From Cyanophora paradoxa (lineage: Eukaryota > Glaucocystophyceae > Cyanophorales > Cyanophoraceae), in assembly GCA_004431415.1 (NCBI GenBank), contig QPMI01000648.1:1-64000 (forward strand): a stretch of 64,000 bases of DNA. Direction: 5' to 3'. Both the position numbers and the translations under genes were made by a program. The notes beneath the pieces were generated by a model. That model was not told the origin of the DNA. It worked only from the letters and a program-made list of their open reading frames with translations, and did no database searches. This document shows positions 1 through 11,254 of the stretch, in pieces. Position 1 is the first letter of the stretch. The number at the start of each line of letters is the position of its first letter.

Positions 1-3000
1 CCCCACAGACCTCTCTAGATCCATTTTTAGCGTCGTGGCTCCCTAAGACGACCGCTCGCCCGTGGGCGTCGCGCGAAAATCGAATTTCCCTCTGGATCAA
101 TTCCGGTACTTAACCTCCGACAAATGCAGTCCGAGTCAGAAGGTGGGACCCGGTCCCGCCCGGTCCCGCGACGAAATCGCGCCAGGGACGCCCAGAACGA
201 TACAGAATGCCGCGCGAGGGCGAGCGCATCGCCGCAAGCTCGATTTCGGCGCCCTCGACACTCCAGTGCGAAGAGTCGGCCGAAAATTTGATTCCAGCCG
301 GTCCGGCCCGGTCCCGCGACGCGCGCGATCGATGCGTACTGGCGCGCATAGACATAGCAGGGCCTGCACACCCCGAAATCCGCTTTTCGGAGCCGGAATA
401 GCGCAGGAAGGTACCCGACGGCAAAAATTCGATCCTAGACAGGCCCGGAGATCTTTCCGCGCGCCCACGCCGCGGCGCATGCGCGCATCAATCGCATATG
501 CATTTGAGATGTAGAAGAAGACTTCCGCACGCTTTACGGATGTGCCGGGCCGCGAGGACCCAGCCGACCCCGAAAATTCGATCCTGGACGGACCTGCACA
601 TCTTTCCGCGCGCCTCGCATCCTCACGCAAGGACATCGCTACAGTATTCATTCGAGATCTTTTCAAGCTTTTCGCGAGCTCGGAGGACGCGAAAAGCACG
701 AGAACCAGCGACGGCAAAATCGATCCTGCACAGACCCGGGCATCTTTCCGCGCGCCCACGCCGCGGCGGATGCGCGGAACAATAGCATAAGCATCTAAGA
801 TGTAGATCAAGCGTTCCGCACGCTTTCAGATGTGCCGGGCCGCGAGAACCCAGCCGACCCCGAAGATTCGATCTGGACGGTCCTGCACAGCTTTCCGCGC
901 GCCCTCGCGTCCTCATGCATGGGCATCGCTATAATATTCATTTGAGAGCTTTTCAAAGCGTAATGCAAGAACCAAGGGCGCGACAGGGCGCGAGAATTCA
1001 GCCGACCCCGAAAATTCGTTCCTGCATGGACCTGCACGTCTTTCCGCGCGCCTCGAGCTCGCCTCCGCAGCCCTGCACATCGGTGCTATATGCGTTCCAG
1101 ATTCCGTTTAAGCGATTCGCAAGCTCTGTGCGTGCGCCTGGCCGCGAGAACCTTGCCCTCCCGGGCCTCCTTCCCAACAATATTATATTATTAATCTCCT
1201 CTCAATCTAGCTGCTCCACCCGGCCAAAAATGCTTTATTTCCTCGGTACATTAATATTCCTCTAGCCGGCCAGCGCTATAGCTAGCTGGACTGGCCGTAA
1301 GCCAGCCAGCTTCCAGCCAGATAGCTCTTCGCGATCGGCCAGGCCGCTGACCACTGTGGCCAGTGCCTATAGGCCTACTGTGCCAGCCGCGAGGGCGTCC
1401 GCGAGGCTTCGCCGTACTTAGTGCTCCGCAGGAGCACGGATCTTGTCAGGCGAAGCCTCTTTCTCAAAACCAAAAACCGCCGATGAGAATTCTTTTTTTA
1501 ACCTTTCAGGCGAAGCCTCTTTCAGGCGAAGCCTCTTTCTCAAACCCAAAAACCGACGATCTAAATTCCTTTTTTAACCTTTTTTTCCACTCAAGATCCC
1601 CCCTGCTTAATAATTTCCGTGTCGCACTCCCTCGAGGCAGAATTAATAATTCTGCCTCGACACGGACGCGATTGCTGCTAGTCACTCAGCCACACGAACC
1701 CCACAGACCTCTCTAGATCCATTTTTAGCGTCGTAGCTGCCCTAAGACGACCGCTCCCCGTAGGCATCCCGCGAAAATCGAATTTCCCTCTGGATCAATT
1801 CCGGTACTTAACCTCCGACAAATGCAGTCCGAGTCCGAAGGTGGGACCCGGTCCCGCCCGGTCCGCGACGAAATCGCGCCAGGGACGCCCCAGAACGATA
1901 CAGAATGACGCGCGAGGGCGAGCGCATCGCCGCAAGCTCGATTTCGGGCGCCGTCGACGCTCCAGTGCGAAGAGTCGGCCGAAAATTTGATCCGGCCGGT
2001 TCCGGCCGGTCCCGCGACGCGCGCAATCCATGCGTACTGGCGCGCATAGACATAGCAGCGCCTGCGCACCCCCGAAATCCGCTTTTCGGAGCCGGAAGAG
2101 CGCAGGAAGGTACCCGACGGCAAAAATTCGATCCTAGACAGGCCCGGAGATCTTTCCGCGCGCCCACGCCGCGGCGCATGCGCGGAACGATAGCATAAGC
2201 ATTTGAGATGTAGACAAAGCATTCCGCACGCTTTACAGATCAGGCGAAGCCTCTTTCTCAAACCCAAAAACCGACGATCTAAATTCCTTTTTTAACCTTT
2301 TTTTCCACTCAAGATCCCCCCTGCTTAATAATTTCCGTGTCGCACTCCCTCGAGGCAGAATTAATAATTCTGCCTCGACACGGACGCGATTGCTGCTAGT
2401 CACTCAGCCACACGAACCCCCACAGACCTCTCTAGATCCATTTTTAGCGTCGTAGCTGCCCTAAGACGACCGCTCCCCCGTAGGCATCCCGCGAAAATCG
2501 AATTTCCCTCTGGATCAATTCCGGTACTTAACCTCCGACAAATGCAGTCCGAGTCCGAAGGTGGGACCCGGTCCCGCCCGGTCCCGCGACGAAATCGCGC
2601 CAGGGACGCCCAGAACGATACAGAATGACGCGCGAGGGCGAGCGCATCGCCGCAAGCTCGATTTCGGGCGCCGTCGACGCTCCAGTGCGAAGAGTCGGCC
2701 GAAATTTGATCCGGCCGGTTCCGGCCGGTCCCGCGACGCGCGCAATCCATGCGTACTGGCGCGCATAGACATAGCAGCGCCTGCGCACCCCCGAAATCCG
2801 CTTTTCGGAGCCGGAAGAGCGCAGGAAGGTACCCGACGGCAAAAATTCGATCCTAGACAGGCCCGGAGATCTTTCCGCGCGCCCACGCCGCGGCGCATGC
2901 GCGGAACGATAGCATAAGCATTTGAGATGTAGACAAAGCATTCCGCACGCTTTACAGATGCGCCGGACCGCGGGACCAGCCGACCCGAAAATTCGATCCT

Positions 3001-6000
3001 TCACGGACCTGCACATCTTTCCGCGCGCCTCGCATCCTCACGCGAGCGCATCGCTACAGTATTCAGTTGAGATCTTTTTAAAGCTTTTCGCAAGCTCTGC
3101 GGGCGCGACAGGGCACGAGAACCCAGCCGACGCAAAAATTCGATCCTGAACGGGCCTGCACATCTTTCGCGCGCCCACGCCGCGGCGCATGCTCAGAGCT
3201 TTCCGCGCGCCCTCGCATCGTCACGCGAGCGCATCGCTACAATATGCATTTGAGATCGTTTTAAAGCTTTCCGCGAGCTCTGCGGGCGCGACAGCGCACG
3301 ACAACCCAGCCGACGCCAAAAATTCGATCCTGGCCACGCCTGCACATCTTTCCGCGCGCCCTCGCCTCCGCAGCCCCGCACATCGATGCTATATGCATTC
3401 GCTGGCCAGTCGCTGAGTGCCCTATAGGCCTACTGTGACAGCCGCGAGGGCGTCCGCGAGGCTTCGCCGTACTTAGTGCTCCGCAGGAGCACGGATCTTG
3501 TCTCAAAACCAAAAACGAACGGGTCCAAATTCCTTTTTTAACCTTTTTTTCCACTCGAGATCCCCCCTGCTAAATAATTTCCGCGTCGCACTCCCTCGAG
3601 GCAGAATTATTAATTCTGCCTCGACACGGACGCGATTGCTGCTAATAACACTGCTACCCCAACCCCCACAGACCTCTCTAAATCCATTTTTAGCGTCCTG
3701 GCTCCCCTAAGACGACCGCTCGCCCGTGGGCGTCGCGCGAAAATCGAATTTCCGTCTGGATCAATTCCGGTACTTAACCTCCGACAAATGCAGTCCAGGT
3801 CAGAAGGTGGGACCCGGTCCCGCCCGGTCCCGCGACGAAAACGCGCCAGGGACGCCCCAGAACGATACAGAATGACGCACGAGCGCAAGCGCATTGCCGC
3901 AAGCTCGATTTCGGGCGCCGTCGACGCCCCAGTGCGAAGAGTCAGCCGAAAATTTGATCCAGCCGGTCCCGGCCGGTCCCGCGACGCGCGCAATCCATGC
4001 GTACTGGCGCGAATAGACATAGCAGGGCCTGCGCACCCCCGAAATCCGCTTTTCGGAGCCGCAACAGCGCAGGAAGGTACCGGACATCAAAAATTCGATC
4101 CTGCACAGGCCCGGACATCTTTCCGCGCGCCCACGCCGCGGTGCATGCGCGGAACAATAGCATAAGCATTTGAGATGTAGAAGAAGCCTTCCGCACGCTT
4201 TACAGATGCGCGGGGCCGCGGGGACCCAGCCCATCCCGAAAATTCGATCCTCTACAGACCTGCACATCTTTCCGCGCGCCCTCGCATCCTCGCGCATGCG
4301 CATCGCTACAATATTCATTTGAGATTTTATCAAAGCCTTCGACAAGCTTCGAACACGCCGAAGACCACGAGAACCCAGCCGACGGCAAAAATTCGATCCT
4401 GCACGGACCCGGACATCTTTCTGCGCGCCCACGCCGCGGCACATGCGCGGGACAATAGCATATGCATGTGAGATGTAGACAAAGCCTTCCGCATGCTTTA
4501 CAGATGCGCCGGGCCGCGAGAACCCAGCCAACCCCGAAAGTTCGATCTTGCACGGACCTGCACAGCTTTCCGCACGCCCTCGCATGCTCACGCATGGGCA
4601 TCGCTACAGTATTCATTTGAGCTCTTTGTAAAGCTTTGCGCGAGCTCTGCGGACGCGACAGGGCGCGGCAATCCAGCCGACGCAAAAATTCGATCCTGGC
4701 CACGCCTGCACATCTTTCCGCGCGCCCTCGCCTCCGCAGACCTGCACATCGATGCTATATGCGTTCGAGATTCTTTTTAAGCGATTCGCAAGCTCTGTGC
4801 ATGCGCCTGGCCGCGAGAACCTCGCCCCTCCCGGGCCTCCTTCCCAACAATATTATATAATTAATCTCCTCTCAATCTAGATCGATCTGCTCCACCCTTT
4901 AATTATTTCCTCGCTCAGTACATCATGGCATTAATATTCCTCTAGCCGACCAGCGCTAGCTGGACTGGCCGTCAGCCAGCCAGCTTCTAGCCAGAAAGCT
5001 GTTCGCGATCGGCCAGGCCGCTGGCCATACTGGCCAGTGCCCAGGTGTGCCCTATAGGCCTACTGTGACAGCCGCGAGGGCGTCCGCGAGGCTTCGCCGT
5101 ACTTAGTGCTCCGCAGGAGCACGGATCTTGTTTTTCCACTCGAGATCCCCCCTACTAAATAATTCCCGCGTCGCACTCCCTCGAGGACGAATTATTAATT
5201 CTGCCTCGACACGGACGCGATTGCTGCTGGTAACACAGCTCCCCGAACCCCACAGACCTCTCTAAATCCATTTTTAGCGTCCTGGCTCCCTAAGACGACC
5301 GCTCGCCGTGGGCGTCGCGCGAAAATCGAATTTCCCTCTGGATCAATTCCGGTACTTAACCTCCGACAAATGCAGTCCGAGTCAGAAGGTGGGACCCGGT
5401 CCCGCCCGGTCCCGCGACGAAATCGCGCCAGGGACGCCCCAGAACGATACAGAATGCCGCGCGAGGGCGAGCGCATCGCCGCAAGCTCGATTTCGGGCGC
5501 CCTCGACACTCCAGTGCGAAGAGTCGGCCGAAAATTTGATCCAGCCGGTCCGGCCCGGTCCCGCGAAGCGCACAAACGATGCGTACTGGCGCGCATAGAC
5601 ATAGCAGGGCCTGCGCACTCCCGAAATCCGCTTTTCGGAGACCGAACAGTGCAGCAAGGTACCGGACATCAAAAATTCGATCCTGCACAGCCCCGGACAT
5701 CTTTCCGCGCGCCCACGCCGCGGCGCATGCGCGGAACAATAGCATAAGCATTTGAGATGTAGACAAAGCATTCCGCACGGTTTACGGATGCGCCGGGCCG
5801 CAAGGACCCAGCCGACCCCGAAAATTCGATCCTTCACGGACCTGCACGTCTTTCCGCGCGCCCTCGCATCCTCACGCAAGCACATCGCTACTATATTCAT
5901 TTGGGATTTTATCAAAGCCTTCCACAAGCTTCGAAGACGCGAAAGAGCACGAGAACCCAGCCGGCAGCAAAAATTCGATCCTGCACGGGCCCGGACATCT

Positions 6001-8386
6001 TTCCGCGCGCCCACGCCGCGGTGCATGCGCGGAACAATAGCATAAGCATTTGAGATGTAGAAGAAGCCTTCCGCACGCTTTACGGATGCGCCGGGCCGCG
6101 GGGACCCACCCGACCCCGAAAATTCGATCCTGGACAGACCTGCACATCTTTCCGCGCGCCCTCGCATCCTCACGCACGGGCATCGCTACAATATTCATCA
6201 GAGATGTTTTAAAAGCCTTTCGCAAGCTCTGCGGACGCAACAGGGCGCGGCAATCCAGCCGACGCAAAAATTCGATCCTGGCCACGCCTGCACATCTTTC
6301 CGCGCGCCCTCGCCTCCGCAGCCCTACACATCGTTGCTATATGCATTCGAATTCGAGATTCTGTTTAAGCGATTCGCGAGATCTGTGCATGCGCCTGGCC
6401 GCGAGAACCTCGCCCCTCCCGGGCCTCCTTCCCAACAATATTATATAATTAATCTCCTCTCAATCTGCTCCACCCTTTATTTCCTCAGTACATTAATATT
6501 CCTCTAGCCGGCCAGCGCTAGCTGGACTGGCCGTCAGCCAGCCAGCTTCCAGCCAGAAAGCTGTTCGCGATCGGCCAGGCCGCTGGCCAGCCTGGCAGTC
6601 GGTGAGTGCCCTGTAGGCCTACTGTGACAGCCGCGAGGGCGTCCGCGAGGCTTCGCCGTACTTAGTGCTCCGCAGGAGCACGGATCTTGTCTCAAAACCA
6701 AAAACCGCCGATATAAATTCCTTTTTTAACCTTTTTTTCCACTCGAGATCCCCCCTACTAAATAATTTCCGCGTCGCACTCCCTCGAGGACGAATTATTA
6801 ATTCTGCCTCGACACGGACGCGATTGCTGCTGGTAACACAGCTCCCCGAACCCCCACAGACCTCTCTAGATCCATTTTTAGCGTCGTGGCTCCCCTAAGA
6901 CGACCGCTCTCCCGTAGGCGTCCCGCGAAAATCGAATTTCCCTCTGGATCAATTCCGGTACTTAACCTCCGACAAATGCAGTCCGAGTCAGAAGGTGGGA
7001 CCCGGTCCCGCCCGGTCCCGCGACGAAATCGCGCCAGGGACGCCCCAGAACGATACAGAATGCCGCGCGAGGGCGAGCGCATCGCCGCAAGCTCGATTTC
7101 GGGCGCCCTCGACACTCCAGTGCGAAGAGTCGGCCGAAAATTTGATCCAGCCGGTCCGGCCCGGTCCCGCGACGCGCGCGATCGATGCGTACTGGCGCGC
7201 ATAGACATAGCAGGGCCTGCGCACCCCCGAAATCCGCTTTTCGGAGCCGGAATAGCGCAGGAAGGTACCCGACGGCAAAAATTCGATCCTAGACAGGCCC
7301 GGAGATCTTTCCGCGCGCCCACGCCGCGGCGCATGCGCGCATCAATCGCATATGCATTTGAGATGTAGAAGAAGACTTCCGCACGGTCTCTAAATGCGCC
7401 GGGCCGCGAGGACCCAGCCGACCCCGAAAATTCGATCCTGGACAGATGTGCGCATCTTTCCGCGCGCCCTCGCATCGTCACGCGAGCGCATCGCTACAAT
7501 ATGCATTTGAGATCGTTTTAAAGCTTTCCGCGAGCTCTGCGGGCGCGACAGCGCACGACAACCCAGCCGACGCCAAAATTCGATCCTGGCCACGCCTGCA
7601 CATCTTTCCCCGCGCGCTCGCCTCCGCAGCCCCGCACATCGATGCTATATGCATTCGAGATTCTGTTTAAGCGATTCGCAAGCTCTGTGCATGCGCCTGG
7701 CCGCGAGAACCTCGCCCCTCCCGGGCCTCCTTCCCAACAATATTATAAAAATAAACTCCTCAAAATTCGATCCTGGACGGACCTGCACAGCTTTCCGCGC
7801 GCCCTCGCATCCTCACACGAGCGCATCGCTACAATATTCAGATGAGATTAAAGCTTTTCGCAAGCTCTGCGGGCGCGACAAGGCACGAGAACCCAGCCAA
7901 CGCAAAAATTCGATCCTGAACGGGCCTGCACAGCTTTCCGCGCGCCCTCGCCTCCGCAGCCCTGCACATTGATACTATATGCATTCGACGTTCTGTTTAA
8001 GCGATTCGCAAGCTCTGCGCATGCGCCTGGCTGCGAGAACCTCGCCCCTCCCGGGCCTCCCCCCCAACAATATATTAATAATACTAAATTAATCCGGTTC
8101 GACTCCTCCCCTAGCGTTACCGGTTCAACTCCTCCCCTAGTTAATTATATATTCCCTCTCCTCATCATGGCATTACATTGCTCCCTGGCCAGCGAGCTCT
8201 CCATCGAGCTGGCTATCGCGGGCCAGCCCATTGCCGCAGTACCACGGTGCCAAGCCGGCGAAACCCGGCCATGCAGCTGGGCGCGCGCCGGCGCCGGCGG
8301 GGCTGCACCTGGCCGCCTACTGTGACAACCGCGCGGGCGTCCGCGAGGCTTCACCGTACTTAGTGCTCCGCAGGAGCACGGAATAT
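1..8386 (+). repeat. Tandem array of six composite repeat copies
   Basis: The same block start (CCACAGACCTCTCT) recurs near 2, 1699, 2419, 3664, 5249 and 6853, so copies differ in length (about 0.7 to 1.7 kb) through internal deletions. Each copy has a conserved head of about 450 bp and then several degenerate subrepeats of about 150-190 bp carrying AAAATTCGATCCTG and CATCTTTCCGCGCGCC. A tail follows with a GTGCTCC-GCA-GGAGCAC hairpin (for example 8363-8379), a T-rich stretch and a near-perfect palindrome. Open frames here are conceptual only: they are Arg/Ala/Pro-rich on both strands, shift between copies and match no family I know. A related copy lies at 50103-51336. Satellite-like or decayed-transposon DNA is the best description. 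Confidence 0.85.
1633..1659. repeat. 27-bp palindrome in the repeat tail
   Basis: Two 13-nt arms (CGAGGCAGAATTA and its exact complement TAATTCTGCCTCG) flank a single central base. It recurs intact at 2351-2377 and 3597-3623. Copies near 5183 and 6783 have one arm altered (GAGGACGAATTA). A diverged, AT-only version lies near 48880. The conserved position at the end of each repeat copy suggests a structural or boundary role, which is inference. Confidence 0.8.
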
Positions 8387-8599
8387 TGTAGCGATGCGCT
8401 CGTGTGAGGATGCGAGGGCGCGCGGAAAGCTGTGCAGGTCCGTCCAGGATCGAATTTTGAGGAGTTTATTTTTATAATATTGTTGGGAAGGAGGCCCGGG
8501 AGGGGCGAGGTTCTCGCGGCCAGGCGCATGCACAGAGCTTGCGAATCGCTTAAACAGAATCTCGAATGCATATAGCATCGATGTGCGGGGCTGCGGAGA
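8387..8599 (-). repeat. Inverted patch of the array
   Basis: This stretch is the reverse complement of about 7625-7842 in the preceding copy, including the motifs TTGTTGGGAAGGAGG and GCATATAGCATCGATG. It breaks the otherwise same-strand array, so a local inversion or inverted duplication occurred at the array's right end. At its right edge the sequence resumes in plus orientation with the tail GAACCTCGCCCCTCCCGGGC. Confidence 0.85.
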
Positions 8600-8979
8600 A
8601 CCTCGCCCCTCCCGGGCCTCCCCCCCAACAATATATTAATATTAAATTAATCTCCTCTCAATCTGCTCCACCAGATAAAAGCAAGCGTTACCGGTCCAAC
8701 TCCTCCCCTAATTAATTATATATTCTGTCTCCTCATTACATTGCTCTCTGGCCAGCCAGCTCTGCCTCGAGCTAGGTATAGCCTATTATAGCGGGCCAGC
8801 CCATGGCCAAGCCGGCGAAACCCGGCCATGAATATGCCGCAGTGCATGCACCTGGGCGGGGCTGGAGCTGGCCGCCTACTCTCCGGGCGCTCAACAGTGC
8901 CGGCCCCTCTGCTGTGACAGACGTGAGGGCGTCCGCGAGGCTTCGCCGTACTTAGTGCTCCGCAGGAGCACGGATCTTG
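8600..8979 (+). repeat. Partial repeat tail, last array unit
   Basis: Tail-only copy of the array unit. It carries the GAACCTCGCCCCTCCC motif, an AT stretch (ATATTAATATTAAATTAATC), the GGCCAGCCAGCTC segment and the hairpin GTGCTCCGCAGGAGCAC near 8957, ending at CGGATCTTG. No gene is visible. Confidence 0.7.
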
Positions 8980-9232
8980 TTGATTTAATCGGAAAAGAAC
9001 ATGATTTAATCGAATTTATTGATATAATTCCGATTAAATTCATTAAGGATTCACTTAAGATCAATCGAAGTTATTGATATAATTCCGATTAACTACAATT
9101 AAGATACAATATCGATTAATCGAGTTTATCGATATAATATCGATTAAATTAATTGAAAATGCATATAAAAATATGAAAATTCATGTGAAAATTCAAATAA
9201 ATTAATCGATTTTATTGATATAACATCGAATC
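8980..9232. repeat. AT-rich degenerate tandem repeat
   Basis: An abrupt AT-rich island in GC-rich surroundings. It has about four degenerate copies of a unit resembling ATCGAATTTATTGATATAAT followed by CCGATTAA, near 9010, 9063, 9118 and 9205. Spacing is irregular (about 50-90 bp). No ORF or RNA gene is seen. Confidence 0.65.
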
Positions 9233-9305
9233 ACACATATGAATATTCATATTTTAATCCTGAGGCGGAACGCCGAGGGATTAAAATATGAATATTCATA
9301 TGTGT
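9233..9305. repeat. Perfect 28-bp inverted repeat with 17-nt loop
   Basis: The left arm 9233-9260 and right arm 9278-9305 are exact reverse complements. Each begins or ends with ACACATATGAATATTCAT, which contains a smaller palindrome (ATGAATATTCAT). The loop 9261-9277 (TGAGGCGGAACGCCGAG) is GC-rich. A transcript would form a long hairpin. It could be a transposon terminus, a foldback element or a cruciform site. No target duplication was identified. Confidence 0.85.
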
Positions 9306-9673
9306 CACGCGCAGCCCGTGGGCCGGAGTGGCCCGTACCGCGTAGCTTTTCCTCGCGATCCAGCTTCTGCTCGCAGCCGCACCGCTGCGCCGACCTCGTT
9401 GGCGCCCCGGCGGCTGTCCCTTTGCGCCGGGCGGTCCGCACCCTCGAGTGTCGCCTCGGCCCAGCGCTTGGCCGCCTCCGCCGGTCTTGCGAGCTGACTA
9501 GCTCTTGCGAGCGCATCAGCGCTGGGCCGGGGTCGATCTACATCTGCCCCGTGCATGTCCGTGCCACTACTACTCTTTCATTAGATCCCGATTCCCCCCT
9601 TGCACCCCCGGCGCGCCAAACGTGGCCGGGCCCCTAGTATATATATACAGCTGCAGAATCAGTGCAGATAGGT
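9306..9673. repeat. Dispersed repeat shared with 38905-39012
   Basis: No gene recognised. The end of this interval (about 9550-9640; ACTCTTTCATTAGATCCC, then CCCCTTGCAC, GGCGCG and GGCCGGGCC..CTAGTAT) aligns with 38920-39005. It is followed here by TATATATATACAG, a possible TATA-like sequence. It may be the edge of an old mobile element. Confidence 0.5.
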
Positions 9674-10208
9674 ATTAATATCCCTTGTTCCTCAGATTAG
9701 TCTTCAGCCGTCCATTGTTTTACCAACTATACAACCTCGATTCCGTTTAGACACTCCGCCAGCTTCGATTCTCCCCTCTAATGGTGTCCTACGTTTCGCC
9801 TCTCCTACTGTTCTGCCACCTCTCGCTCTGCCTCCTGCGACTACGTCTCCTAGTTCTGCTGTTAGCTCTGTCTTGTCGTCTTCGTCTAGATCTTCGTCTT
9901 CGACTGTAGTTCCTCGTGCTCGTTCTTCTTATTCGCTGCGTCCCCGTGCTCCTCGTCGTTCTAGTGTGACTAGTACTTCTGCGTCGACGTCCCTGAGCCT
10001 CGGAGCTCTTCTACTCCTTCTCCTCGTGCTCGTTCTCCTTATCTTTTGCGTTCTTCTGATCGTGTCCCTTCTCGTGATCCCTCTTGATTCTGTATTTTGT
10101 GCTAGTTTTCTGTATCTTTGATTTGTGATTGCTTTGTTGTCCCTAATATCACTACCTACGGGGGGTTCGCCCCACCGTAGTCTCTCAAAAAAAATTAATA
10201 TCCCTTGT
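9674..10208 (+). mobile_element. Poly(A)-tailed retroposon with 15-bp TSD
   Basis: The identical 15-mer ATTAATATCCCTTGT occurs at 9674-9688 and 10194-10208. The insert between them (9689-10193) ends in a stem-loop (CTACGG..GGTTCG..CCGTAG, about 10155-10180) and then A8, as expected of target-primed reverse transcription. The body encodes Ser/Arg-rich peptide (LRPRAPRRSSVTS near 9940) with frame disruption, possibly the C-terminal remnant of a LINE protein. A related, minus-strand copy lies at 48917-50087. The TSD and tail are read directly; the LINE assignment is inference. Confidence 0.8.
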
Positions 10209-10545
10209 AATTTTGGTCGTTTTCAATTTTCGCCTCTTGATGCTTTCTCACGTGCACGTATACTTTAGATCTTGTCCGGGCCTATTATATTTACGTACAC
10301 GTATCGATATCTTGTTGCAGTAGAGATTAGTACTCTGTACCAAGTACATCCTAGTACTAGTACTTGGTACCTCTGAGCTTCGAATTCATTTTGCAGTTAC
10401 AAAGCGTAATTGATAAGTATTATATGCATATATCGTGAGCCGTGGTTTTTTATAGTATGAGCCGTGACCCCTTCTGGGGTACTCCTGTACTCAGTCCTGT
10501 ATCCAGACTCACTACGTAGTGAGTCTGGGATACCGTACCATGGCC
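10209..10545. repeat. Intergenic, with a perfect 26-bp palindrome at 10503-10528
   Basis: No gene seen. 10503-10528 is a perfect palindrome centred on TACGTA (arms CCAGACTCAC/GTGAGTCTGG), extendable with one bulge through GTAT/ATAC. Near 10337-10371 a second, imperfect palindrome is built on CAAGTAC/GTACTTG. Confidence 0.6.
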
Positions 10546-11250
10546 AGGAGGAGCCGGCACTCGATTGCGACGTCCGAGGAGCCGGACCAGGACTCCAGGA
10601 GTCGAGGTATTTTATGTTGCAATTGGCCTCCTCGACTGCGGGGGTACGGCATCGCGATCGAACCAGGCAGGGGAAGCAGGGGGCAGGGGATGATGCGCAT
10701 GCGCGGGGCGGGGGTACAGCCCCGCACTTGCGGGCGTCGGGGCCGGCGTTGGGGGCGTCGCCGACGGCGCGGAGGGAGTTCAAGAACGTGGTAGCCCCGT
10801 TTGGCGAGCCCGTGAAGTCTGGCGAGAGGGCCTCGGCCTGCTGATCGCCAGCGCGGGGGGCGGGCGCACACTGCGTGTGTGCGAGGGTACAGGGCGCGTT
10901 CGCTGGCTTTAAATTTGAGAGGTTCTTTCACCTGGGGAGCAAACGTTGTCAGGAGGGAGGGCTGGGCCGCGGGCCCGGAACCCAGGGGCGGGCCGGGGCG
11001 CACCATGGTGCACCGGTCGCTGCCCCGGGCCCGGTGTACATGATCTGCGTGCCCCGTTGCAGGAGCGGTCTCAGGGAAACCGAGAGAAGACCTCTATCGA
11101 GAGGCCTAGGAGGGGATACGGGTACCGCGGTCGCGTCAGCGAAGGTCATCCCGGCATACGCCTTTCCGATCTGGAGGAGGAAGACCTCGTAGGAGTACCC
11201 GTGGTCTGCGCCCGGGGGGTACCCGGCCCTTGGAGATCTCGGAGCTGCGC
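10546..11250 (-). pseudogene. Fragmented BK-channel copy
   Basis: Blocks match the intact minus-strand channel gene in the same order and orientation, with the DNA between them deleted: 10546-10680 to about 12806-12910, 10690-10850 to about 13350-13470, about 10955-11010 to 13796-13846, and 11035-11250 to about 14838-15015. Recognisable residues include the DSWS motif region. Small insertions disrupt the frame (GATTG near 10564, ACTCC near 10592). The retained blocks come from the RCK2 and RCK-linker coding parts. It is not expected to be functional. Confidence 0.75.
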
Positions 11251-11254
11251 TTAT

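Noticed and set aside
62-810. ORFs of 100-224 codons in the left-end repeat
   Set aside because: They occur on both strands, change frame between copies and consist of composition-driven Arg/Ala/Pro peptide.
1-8386. CRISPR array
   Set aside because: The repeats are long, degenerate and without regular unique spacers, in a eukaryotic context.
9306-10208. LTR retrotransposon
   Set aside because: No paired LTRs; the 15-bp duplications with an A tail fit non-LTR retroposition better.
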